Below are positions 7,669 to 14,454 of a DNA stretch of 15,693 bases, one piece after another. Location of the stretch: NCBI GenBank assembly GCA_002887195.1, contig PJAB01001286.1, positions 1 to 15,693 on the forward strand, given 5' to 3'. The notes below the pieces were generated by a model. The model was not told the origin of the DNA. It saw only the letters and a list, made by a program, of their open reading frames with translations, and searched no databases. The DNA comes from Chrysochromulina parva. Taxonomy: Eukaryota > Haptophyta > Prymnesiales > Chrysochromulinaceae. The first letter of the stretch is position 1. Every line of letters starts with the position of its first letter. Both the position numbers and the translations under genes were made by a program.

Positions 7669-8112
7669 ATGGGTAAGAAGGGCAAGGGCAAAGCTCCAGC
7701 GTTTCTCGAGACGCCGGAGGCGCTCGCTCCCTTTTCGGTCCAGGTGCGCGACATCATCGCCACCCCGCTAGGCGTCGAGGCAACTGTCGTGGGCGTCGGC
7801 TCCAAGGATGGAGCTCTCTACCTCTGCTGGCCAGGCGGCATCATTTCACCCGCTTCGCCCGCGCCCGCGAAGGCCAAGAACAAGTCCGAGCTCGAGGCCT
7901 TCGGCTACGCGCGCCGGCCCCAGTCGGCGCATATCCAGCGCGACATCACTGAGAGATGGCGCACCCAATACGAGCAGAGGCGATACGGCAAGCCGGGCCC
8001 AAAAACGGCGGCCATCAAGCTGCCGCTAGGACCGAACGGCAGCGCGGGCTCCGCTGCCTTTGCCGCTTTCGCCGCGAGCGAAGCGGCCAAGCGCCCGCAG
8101 ACGGCGCCGTGA
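7669..8112 (+). CDS. Small basic conserved-looking protein of unknown function
   Basis: I do not recognise this 147-residue protein. It starts MGKKGKGKAPAF, a Lys/Gly head common in small protist proteins. A short globular-looking part follows (about 20-60; FSVQVRDIIATPLGVEATVV then LYLCWPGGI), and then a basic motif with a conserved look: GYARRPQSAHIQRDITERW followed by YGKPGPKTAAIKLPLG (about 80-125). The C-terminal 25 residues are Ala-rich (AAFAAFAASEAA). Basic modules of this sort occur in some ciliary proteins of protists, but that is only a suggestion. The ATG at 7669 is the first in frame; the open frame upstream has no ATG and is AT-richer. The partner across the divergent promoter is the SNARE. 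Confidence 0.65.
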   Translation: MGKKGKGKAPAFLETPEALAPFSVQVRDIIATPLGVEATVVGVGSKDGALYLCWPGGIISPASPAPAKAKNKSELEAFGYARRPQSAHIQRDITERWRTQYEQRRYGKPGPKTAAIKLPLGPNGSAGSAAFAAFAASEAAKRPQTAP

Positions 8113-8733
8113 GTGCGAGAATAGAGAGAGCCACGAAACAGCAAAGAGGACATGAAAGAGAGAAAGACGGTACCGACCCGCACGCCAGCTGTGAGCGAGC
8201 CGGGTCGACTCCGACCATGGAAAAACAACTAGAGTGCACGGGCTGCGTGTAGCATACCACACTCAAAAGGAAGGGTCAATCGGTCGACTCACCGTGAGCA
8301 ACACGTGTCGACACGTGTGCGTTAACGTGTGCGCGATCGCGCCTCACGGAGCCGACCGCGAGCACGGTGACGGTCTTGCACGGTCGCGCAGCACGGCACC
8401 GTCGCTGACGACCGCGCTAGCAGTCCGCAGGTACCCCAACACCCCACCCCGCCCGTGTTGAGTTGGCCTTGCGCATACAGCTGTAGCCGTGGAATGGTAG
8501 TATGATCAGCAAGAACAAAGAAGGTACCCGAGCTGCGCATGCCTGTGGGTTCGGCAAGCGAGCACCTCGAACCAAGATGTGGGTCTCAAGCGAGCCATGC
8601 GCCCCCGCCTCGCACAAGCGTCGTGTGGAAACGCGAGAGGTCCTCCTGCCAAGACAGGAATCAAGCCGGCGAGCGGTCAGTAACGAAACGAGGAGCCAGT
8701 CGAAACATGGACGAGGTTGGGTGAAGTCGCTAA
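8113..8733. other. Convergent spacer with palindromes
   Basis: No coding region is supported. The spacer contains perfect palindromes at 8301-8318 and 8331-8342 (GCGCGATCGCGC), with CGTTAACG at 8320-8327 between them. GCACGG/CACGGT repeats follow at about 8360-8405. The rest is mixed sequence without a visible RNA gene or polyadenylation motif. Confidence 0.55.
8301..8318. promoter_or_regulatory. Perfect 18-bp palindrome containing two E/G-boxes
   Basis: ACACGTGTCGACACGTGT equals its own reverse complement. It holds two ACACGTGT units (8301-8308 and 8311-8318), each with the CACGTG core bound by bHLH or plant-type bZIP factors, spaced 10 bp (one helical turn). It is flanked by CGTTAACG and GCGCGATCGCGC palindromes. 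It lies between the 3' ends of two genes, so a promoter role is not obvious. Confidence 0.5.
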
Positions 8734-9939
8734 TTAGAGGTCGCACGGGTTCCTGGCCTGTCTTCGTACCATGCCACCGTGAAACATCAGCCGGCCGTGC
8801 TCGTCAATCTGCTTTTGGCGGCGAAGCTTCTGTACAGCGTTGCCGGGCCCACCCGTGCTGAGCTCCTTGTCAAGCAGTTGCTTCCCGGCCGCGATGAGTT
8901 CCTTCTCAAGGAAACGGAGTGGATGCGAGTCGTTGTGCTCGCGCATGAAGGCGCAGTCCCATGTGTGCCAGGCGGCCTCGCCGCGCGTCTGGAGCATCTT
9001 CGGGAAGTCGCCCGAGTCCAGATTGGAATCGTCAAAGGCGGCGAGGCTGACGCGCTGCTTGACGGACAAGTACGTCTCGTAAGCAGTGTGACGCTTCTCG
9101 CCGTCGAAGATGACGGCAAGCTTCTCGTCCTTGGGCGCGGCGTTCACGAGCTCGATGACCGAGGCGCGGCCGTCCGCGTCGACCATCGTCAACTGGGGTG
9201 CGAGGGTGCGCATGGCCGCGCTCACCTCGACGAGCGGAAGTAGCTCGACGGAAGTCACCTTGAAGCCATGCAGCGCGTAAATGTACGCGGACAAGCCGCC
9301 GTACCGGCCCTGCTCTATGATGTGTGTTACGCCGGCGGCGCGACACGCTGAGATGATGGCCAGCAGCTTGGCGGGGCGCATGTCACCAAAAAGGCAAGGC
9401 GGCGCAGCCGGCCGCTGCGCGAAGCAGGAGCAGTTCCGTCTTGACATCATGTGGAACGCGCCAGCCGCCGGGTCCATGCAGTTCATCAACGTGTCCTTGG
9501 GCACGCACCTCTCCGCGCCACGGGGATTATCGGCCTTTACCATTGAGCCGGCTACGTGGAAGCACCAGCAGCCCGACGGCACGACGCGGCAGCCCGGCAA
9601 GAGGGCCTGCCAACCCTCTTCCACGGTCTCCGGCTTCTTCTGCGGGTAGAGATAGGCGAGCAGGCTGCTGTTGGAACTCGCCCACCTGATCATGGCAGCG
9701 CTGCTCATAGGCGAGCCAGCGCTGTGATCGATGTACGAGTCGCACTGCTTGCCTTGTGGCCAATCGCCTGCGCCTTTTAAGGCCTTTCTCTTGCCCTTTG
9801 CAAAAGGCACCGCACGCATCAGCTTACCCTGCAGCTTCCACTTTTGGACCGTTGCATCGGTCTCGGCGTTTCCCGTAGAAGCCCCGTTTTGAATCGCGCG
9901 CTTCATGGCTTTCCGCGACAATCGAGCAGCCTCGGTCAT
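8734..9939 (-). CDS. Rossmann-fold, SAM-methyltransferase-like protein
   Basis: A 401-residue protein whose central part (about 200-310) reads like a class I methyltransferase or TylF/cephalosporin-hydroxylase-type Rossmann domain. The glycine motif region is IIEQGRYGGLSAYIYA (208-223), followed by the acidic strand end VTSVELLPL (about 228-236), VDADG (253-257), the strand LAVIFDGEKR (274-283) and AFDDSN (301-306). The first 60 residues are basic with little acid and could include an organelle-targeting peptide. Residues 107-185 are Cys-rich (Cys117, 124, 126, 145, 154, 170, 172, 182), which is unusual for this fold. The C-terminal 50 residues are basic and helical. The substrate is unknown. 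The ATG at 9939 is the first in frame. The call rests on motif order only; catalysis is not shown. Confidence 0.65.
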   Translation of the reverse strand: MTEAARLSRKAMKRAIQNGASTGNAETDATVQKWKLQGKLMRAVPFAKGKRKALKGAGDWPQGKQCDSYIDHSAGSPMSSAAMIRWASSNSSLLAYLYPQKKPETVEEGWQALLPGCRVVPSGCWCFHVAGSMVKADNPRGAERCVPKDTLMNCMDPAAGAFHMMSRRNCSCFAQRPAAPPCLFGDMRPAKLLAIISACRAAGVTHIIEQGRYGGLSAYIYALHGFKVTSVELLPLVEVSAAMRTLAPQLTMVDADGRASVIELVNAAPKDEKLAVIFDGEKRHTAYETYLSVKQRVSLAAFDDSNLDSGDFPKMLQTRGEAAWHTWDCAFMREHNDSHPLRFLEKELIAAGKQLLDKELSTGGPGNAVQKLRRQKQIDEHGRLMFHGGMVRRQARNPCDL

Positions 9940-10226
9940 CGTCGACGCCGGGGTACAGTTTCGGGATCACACGGCCGAGGCCTCACACTCTCGTCGTCTC
10001 CGCCCCGCCCAGGGAGGTCGGGTCAAGTCAAGTCAAGTCCAAACTAAGCAAGGGGCTGGGAGCTCCCATGAAACAAGTCAAGGGCACGCCTTTTCTGACT
10101 ATCCTGCATCTTTTACAAGTTTGAAGTTATGAAACTTGCTCTGGACGGCCTCCTCTCTGCCTCCTCATGTAATCCATCGGCCCTTGCGTGTTCGCAGCTC
10201 CATCGGCTTCGCCCGCTTGTGACTAT
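9940..10226. promoter_or_regulatory. Divergent spacer, methyltransferase-like / VP-repeat genes
   Basis: This 287-bp gap separates two diverging start codons. It holds a (GTCAA)3GTC microsatellite at 10022-10039 and otherwise ordinary sequence. TTCGCAG at 10192-10198, after a pyrimidine-rich stretch, could be the 3' splice site of a 5'-UTR intron of the plus-strand gene; no matching donor is certain. Confidence 0.4.
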
Positions 10227-10790
10227 ATGACCGAAGTCACCGTCACTGTACCTGATGGCGTATACGGCGGCGATGAATTTACGCTCGAGTACGAGGGCAT
10301 GGTGCTCTCAGTGATTTGTCCCGCAGGCTGCCGACCGGGCGATGCAGTCAATCTGACGGTCGACGTGCCGCCCGCACAGAGCAATTCAGTCAGCGTTGTC
10401 GTCCCAAGAGGGTGCTACCCTGGCGATGAATTCACCGTCGAGTTTGACGGCCAGACGTTCAACATTGCCGTGCCTGACGGTTGCCGCCCAGGAGACGAGA
10501 TCACTGTCGAGGTACCATCCTCAGGAGTGGGCAGCGGAGGAGGCATTCCGGTCACGGATGAGATGTTTAGAGCGGCTCTCGAGAGAGCTAGCCGAATGGG
10601 CAACAAGCCTGACCACGACATCTTGAGGTGGGCCCTCACCACCTACTGCCAGAACAACGGCGACATCGTGGCCACTTTTGCAGCAATGGGTGATGACCCT
10701 GCAGAGGCGCTCAAAAAGCCTCTGATGTGCGACACGCCTGAGAAGTTCGCTGCCAACTATGTCCTCGGCTACATGAAGGTCAGGAAATGA
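10227..10790 (+). CDS. VP-G-PGD beta-repeat protein with unknown C-terminal domain
   Basis: A 187-residue protein. Its first about 100 residues are four beta-type half-repeats: VTVTVPDGVYGGDEFTLEY, then SVICPAGCRPGDAVNLTV, SVSVVVPRGCYPGDEFTVEF and FNIAVPDGCRPGDEITVEV. The consensus is V-P-x-G-x-x-P-G-D-x-hydrophobic-x-V, so units 1/3 (with an E-[YF]-[ED]-G turn) and 2/4 alternate as an ABAB duplication. After a Gly/Ser linker (about 98-105) comes a helical, probably globular C-terminus (about 106-187) with WALTTYCQNNGDIVATFAAM, which I cannot assign. Similar VP..G..PGD repeats occur in many algal and protist proteins, usually of unknown role. The ATG at 10227 is the first in frame; the frame is open upstream to 10188 without an ATG, so a spliced upstream exon is possible. 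No signal peptide is seen. Confidence 0.75.
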   Translation: MTEVTVTVPDGVYGGDEFTLEYEGMVLSVICPAGCRPGDAVNLTVDVPPAQSNSVSVVVPRGCYPGDEFTVEFDGQTFNIAVPDGCRPGDEITVEVPSSGVGSGGGIPVTDEMFRAALERASRMGNKPDHDILRWALTTYCQNNGDIVATFAAMGDDPAEALKKPLMCDTPEKFAANYVLGYMKVRK

Positions 10791-11539
10791 GCTGAAAAGA
10801 TGCTTCCACGCGGCACGCTTGCCTCAGCGCCGCACGCCCGCACCGCCCACGGCCGGTCTGCCGTGCGGCCACGCTCTCTTTCCGACTACGTTCTGCCGTG
10901 TGGGCTTGACGGGTTACGCCAAAAATCCGCAGACAGGTACACCCCCGGTCCCGCGATCGTCCATGCGATCGTCCTATGCTGCTTGCCGGCTATCCGCCGA
11001 TTTTGTCGCGCGCGACGTGTGCACGTGTGCGATGTGTGTGGCGAGCAGGCGGCTCTCGCGCGGTTCGCGCACCCGGACCCGCCGCTCGACCGATCGCAGT
11101 ATTAAATTATGACTATGGCGTTAAGTGACTATCATCTATATTCGATTATCGGTTTGCGACCGGACGTAGTTTTCCCAGCGTTTTCCCTGTCCCGGTTTTC
11201 CAGCCTTTTCCAGCGTGTTTTCCCCGGCCCCGCCGGCCGCCGCGCTCAGCTCGGAGGCGCGTCGCCCGGCCGGTCCCGGGACCCGCCCCCCCCCAAAGGC
11301 CAAAGCAATCCGCGCCCGGCTCCGCGCTCCGACACCACAGAGCGACCGAAGACATACAAGATCACCGAATCAGACTCGAGCACATGGCCTGAGAGATCAA
11401 CCAGGACTGTAAAGCCTCAACACCCTCGTCCGGGTCGGTCGGGTGCACGTGGCGTACGAGCTGCGCCTATAAATGGATAAAGTCGAATACCTTAGTGGTT
11501 CTGCTCGTGCGCTGGTTTCTGCTTGTCGTTCGAGCTCTC
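10791..11539. other. Convergent spacer with TTTTCC cluster
   Basis: No gene is supported on either strand. A short AT-rich island lies at about 11100-11155 (ATTAAATTATGACTATGG). It is followed by five TTTTCC hexamers at 11170, 11181, 11196, 11206 and 11218 and then a C-rich run (11286-11295). CGATCGTC and GCGATCGTC repeats occur near 10955-10975. Confidence 0.55.
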
Positions 11540-12898
11540 TCATGCTTTCGCGTCGCTGGTGTAGCGCGGCGCGCGCGCGGCGGCGTCCGTCTCGCTCAGG
11601 CCGAAGGCGCTCAAGGCGCTTTGGTACATGAAGGGCGGACCCACTCGACGCTCACCACTCACGTGCGCGAGGGCGAAGTCGGCGTCCGGACTCGCAGGAT
11701 TGATGCTCTGCTCCTCAAACTCCTCGACGTACCTGATGAGGGAGGCACTGGAGAAGCGATTAGAGGCCATTGGAAGCCATGAGAGCCAATCAGAGCCAAT
11801 CAGAGTACAGGTCCCACCAGTACACCGTAAGTGAGAGCCAATCAGAGCCAATCAGACGTACAGGTCCCACCAGTATACAGTAAGCTGCACGTCCCACTGC
11901 GGCGGAAGCGCCCCTACCATGCCCGGCACGGCGCCTGTTGCCAGCACGGTCTCGCTCGATACGCGGTACGCATTCGAGACCGAGTCATCAAAGAAGTGCA
12001 CGCGGATGGGCGGACACGCCCGCTCCTCCACCTTGGTGTTCGCGCGTGCCGCTGCCACCGTGCACGTGTCCAACACGAGCGCACTGATGCCCGATGGCTT
12101 GTCGTACCCTGACGCGTACACGTCGGCCGCGTGCGCGATCATGGCCCCGCAGCTGCCGTACTCAAACGGGGCGCACTCCTCCGCGCTCGCCTCCGTGGCA
12201 AAGAACTCGCCAAGTTGCATCGAGCCATTGAGCTGCAGCGCCACACTCTCGACAGAGCTCTTCGTGGGCGGTCGCGCAGTGAGCACTTTACGGAGGATGC
12301 CTGGAGTCGCAAGCGTCTCGCGCAGCGCCTCGATGGTGTGGGTGCCTCCGCGCACGCGCTGCTCCAGGGAGCTGGTTGGGCTGGCATGGCCATTGGTGAG
12401 CGTCTTGTCAAAGTCAAAGACGAGAAGGGTCACCTCCTCCGGCTGTCGTTGGGCCACGATGCTTGCGATGGTGTCCCCGAGAGCCCTGCTGCCCGAGAGT
12501 CGCACGCACTGAGCAGCGAGCGGCGGCGAAGAGAATGCCTGCTTCTTTACAGAGGCAGCTGCCTCCTTCACTGCTGCCTCCTGCGCTTCCTTCTCGCGCT
12601 GCTTTCGCTTCCACGCTGGCTCTGCTGCTTGGAGTGGGGCAGGCGGCGGCGCCGGGGCAAGAGATGCGCCGGGTGCGGGCGGTGGATTGGGCGCGCCAGC
12701 AGGCGGCGGTGGATTGGGCGGTCCAGAGGGCGGCGGCGGCGGAGCACCTACGGACGCAAGTGGAGGCGGTGTAGGCGGTGGTGGTGGCCCCGGCACGCCT
12801 GGAACGCGGGTCGCGGCTGGCGGCGGAGGTGGCGGTGGCGGCGGTGGCGGCGGTGGCGGCGGTGGCGGCGGTGGCGGAGGTTGTGGAGGTGATGGCAT
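11540..12898 (-). CDS. Polyproline-HAD-family phosphatase-like protein, two exons
   Basis: I read this as exon 1 at 12898-11862 and exon 2 at 11732-11540, giving 409 residues. The N-terminus has 21 consecutive prolines (about 7-27) followed by FH1-like Pro/Gly/Ala repeats to about 90, typical of profilin, SH3 or WW ligands. A charged helix (WKRKQREKEAQEAA, about 96-109) leads to a HAD domain: motif I VFDFDKTLTNG (Asp162, Asp164), motif II VLTARPP (Thr207), a candidate motif III Lys in GYDKPSG (Lys267) and motif IV VHFFDDS (Asp304, Asp305). The catalytic set is complete, so phosphatase activity is likely and the substrate unknown. Splicing restores ...WWDLYVEEFEEQ... across the junction. Without it the frame stops right after WWDLYV. 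An ATG at 13024 would add 42 residues, but that part has far lower GC at third positions, so I prefer 12898 (AACATGC). Confidence 0.75.
11733..11861 (-). other. Spliceosomal intron, 129 bp, flanked by a 7-bp direct repeat
   Basis: On the minus strand the intron begins GTACGTCTGATTGG and ends CTCATCAG, and exon 2 starts GTACGTCGAGGAG. The heptamer GTACGTC is therefore present both at the intron start and immediately after its end. Joining CT (exon 1) to G (exon 2) keeps the frame and gives D-L-Y-V-E-E-F-E-E-Q. The intron contains four TGATTGGCTC units and a second copy of the end of exon 1. An alternative acceptor (TTCTCCAG, about 23 nt inside) has a better branch/pyrimidine context but gives a less natural protein junction. 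Confidence 0.65.
11780..11884. repeat. 52/53-bp tandem duplication spanning an exon-intron boundary
   Basis: Copies 11780-11831 (52 bp) and 11832-11884 (53 bp) differ by two substitutions and one indel. Each carries the last about 23 bp of exon 1, the donor region and two TGATTGGCTC units (minus-strand sense). Only the copy next to the exon keeps the GTACGT donor; the other reads GTACTC. Confidence 0.9.
12818..12880 (-). repeat. Proline-codon triplet tract
   Basis: Twenty-one consecutive CCN codons, largely a CCGCCACCGCCA-type repeat (GGCGGTGGC on the plus strand), encode the polyproline run of the HAD fusion protein. Such tracts are prone to length variation and to assembly error. Confidence 0.85.
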
Positions 12899-13067
12899 GT
12901 TTGCAATGTCGGCAAGAGTGTCGGCGCCGCGAAAAGTTCGGTTCGCGGTTGGGACGCAGAACGCAACGGTGTGAACGTTAACACGAGGCACTGAACAACT
13001 TTCCCGGAGTGAGTTTAAGTTCATATACGTAAAGAAAGGCCCAGTGCCTTGCCTCGCACGATGTGCC

Positions 13068-14276
13068 CTAAAAGCAACACTTCCACGAGCCGCGCGTACA
13101 GCACGCCTTCACCGGCGAGTGAGAGCGTGCTAGCTTGTGCATCAGCTCGGCGACGGCTGTCTGGTTGCGCGTAAGACTCACCCTCTGGCGTGCGCGCGTT
13201 CCCAATTTGGCATCTGTGGCCGCGTCGAGCACAATGTCTCCAAGACGGTTGTAAACCATTGGGAACCGCCGCAGCTGCGTGAGCTGACACGGCAGAGCGG
13301 TCGCCGACGCATACCGCCGCGTTTCGGCTGCCGGAAACACGTTGGATGCCTGGGCACGCGTCTCAAGGCAGGTGAACTCGGAGGCCTCGAGAAGGGCCAT
13401 CTCGCGCACAAAGAGGCCGATCCGCAATCGCTGAGTGTGGTCCCACCAAGAGGGCGCCAGCTCAGTGTATGCCTGCTTCTCGAGCTCGCGGCTGCGCTTC
13501 TTAAAGCTCTCGTCGCTCGTCCAGTTGAGGACGCGGGTGTCATCGTGCTCTATTGGTATCATCAAAACCGCGCATGCCACTCGTGCGGGCGCGAACAAGG
13601 TCGCCCCGCCGCACCAAAGGCTATCCAGCGCGAAGTCGGAGCCATGAGCATGCTGTGCGCGAGCGAGGGCCTCCCAAGTCGCCCCCTCGCGCACGAAAAA
13701 TCTCGCGTCGACCACCGCCGCCTGCTGCTCCACGTATGAGGTCTCTGCAGCGACCACGCCAGAGCCATCCCAAAACTCCGCGGCGTTGAGGAACTCTATC
13801 CATTTGCCTCGCGGATCGCCAAATTTGAGCGTGGCCCTGGCGGCGATGGTAGGTTGTGAGATGACAGGAGGCCCACGCTTACCAAACGCTGCAGTCAGTC
13901 GATGCCAGTAAGCGTCGATAGGAAAGTTCCGAAACGACATGTCTTCGTCGGCGAGCCAGACAAAGTTGTGCTTTGCAATCAGGTCCATCGCCTGCAGCCA
14001 GAAGAGCATCTTGGGATAGAACGGCTTACCGTTCATCGTCTTCGCCGGGGCCGTTGGCAAGGTACCTCTTCGCACGACGAATTCGGTGCCAACACGCGCG
14101 GCTGCAAGTTTGGCCTCAAGCCACTGTTCTGTCGAAGAGCGATCATACAGCACCACAGCCCACGATGCCAAAGGACCAACAGCCATGATGTTCTGCTTGA
14201 TACGCTGCCGTGAGGCTAGCTTCGAGGACGAGACGTGCAGCACGAGCAATTCACGAGACAAGATTTGCATTTCCAT
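13068..14276 (-). CDS. DUF707-like (GT-A-fold glycosyltransferase-like) protein
   Basis: A 402-residue protein that follows the DUF707 layout. An opening strand (LLVLHVSSSKLASRQRI) and VVLYDRS (about 41-47) are followed by KPFYPKMLFWLQ (84-95). FVWLADEDMSFRNF then gives an acidic DED (110-112) at the position of the family's W-D-E-D. Next come PPVISQPTI (136-144), VEQQAAVVDARFF (182-194) and a late LDSLWCGGA (217-225). DUF707 proteins have a GT-A-like fold and are presumed glycosyltransferases acting in the secretory pathway; activity is not shown here. I see no N-terminal membrane anchor, though an upstream exon could supply one. The C-terminus is Cys-rich (CCTRGSWKCCF). I chose the ATG at 14276 (AGCATGG context). 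The open frame extends far upstream, but that part is antisense to the glycosylase gene. It diverges from that gene with 178 bp between starts, and the polyproline-HAD gene follows on the same strand. Confidence 0.75.
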   Translation of the reverse strand: MEMQILSRELLVLHVSSSKLASRQRIKQNIMAVGPLASWAVVLYDRSSTEQWLEAKLAAARVGTEFVVRRGTLPTAPAKTMNGKPFYPKMLFWLQAMDLIAKHNFVWLADEDMSFRNFPIDAYWHRLTAAFGKRGPPVISQPTIAARATLKFGDPRGKWIEFLNAAEFWDGSGVVAAETSYVEQQAAVVDARFFVREGATWEALARAQHAHGSDFALDSLWCGGATLFAPARVACAVLMIPIEHDDTRVLNWTSDESFKKRSRELEKQAYTELAPSWWDHTQRLRIGLFVREMALLEASEFTCLETRAQASNVFPAAETRRYASATALPCQLTQLRRFPMVYNRLGDIVLDAATDAKLGTRARQRVSLTRNQTAVAELMHKLARSHSPVKACCTRGSWKCCF

Positions 14277-14454
14277 GCTGGGGTGCGTGACGCAAATCTT
14301 CAATCGCGAATCACACGCATTTCCAATTCCAAGCGCCAGTTCCGCAGCTCGCTTCTTGCGGTTGATTGGACATTTATAACCAATTGCGGAATGGCGCTTG
14401 TTTTTGGAAGAAAGGAAACGGAGATTTCTCAGGGGATCGCCGAGTGCAGGAATT
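14277..14454. promoter_or_regulatory. Divergent promoter with nested dyad symmetry
   Basis: This 178-bp region serves the DUF707-like and glycosylase genes. CAAGCGCCAGTTCCGC (14330-14345) pairs with GCGGAATGGCGCTTG (14386-14400) except for one bulged base. Inside lie ATTGG (14365-14369, CCAAT on the minus strand) and CCAAT (14380-14384), flanking TTTATAA (14373-14379). The layout looks like a bidirectional promoter with mirrored CCAAT boxes around a TATA-like element. Confidence 0.55.

Noticed and set aside
11786..11852. Four CCAAT boxes as a plus-strand promoter
   Set aside because: They are part of the TGATTGGCTC minisatellite inside the intron of the minus-strand gene, so a simple repeat explains them.
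12131..12892. Plus-strand 253-codon frame rich in Arg/Gly
   Set aside because: It is the antisense shadow of the polyproline and HAD region; GGN and CGN codons come from CCN and GCG on the coding strand.
12899..13024. 42-residue N-terminal extension of the polyproline-HAD protein
   Set aside because: Low GC at third codon positions compared with the gene and no recognisable content; more likely 5' UTR, although it cannot be excluded.
8734..14276. A multi-gene biosynthetic or defence cluster (methyltransferase-like, HAD, DUF707-like)
   Set aside because: The genes alternate in strand, have long gaps and belong to unrelated broad families; no core synthase, transporter or resistance gene is present.
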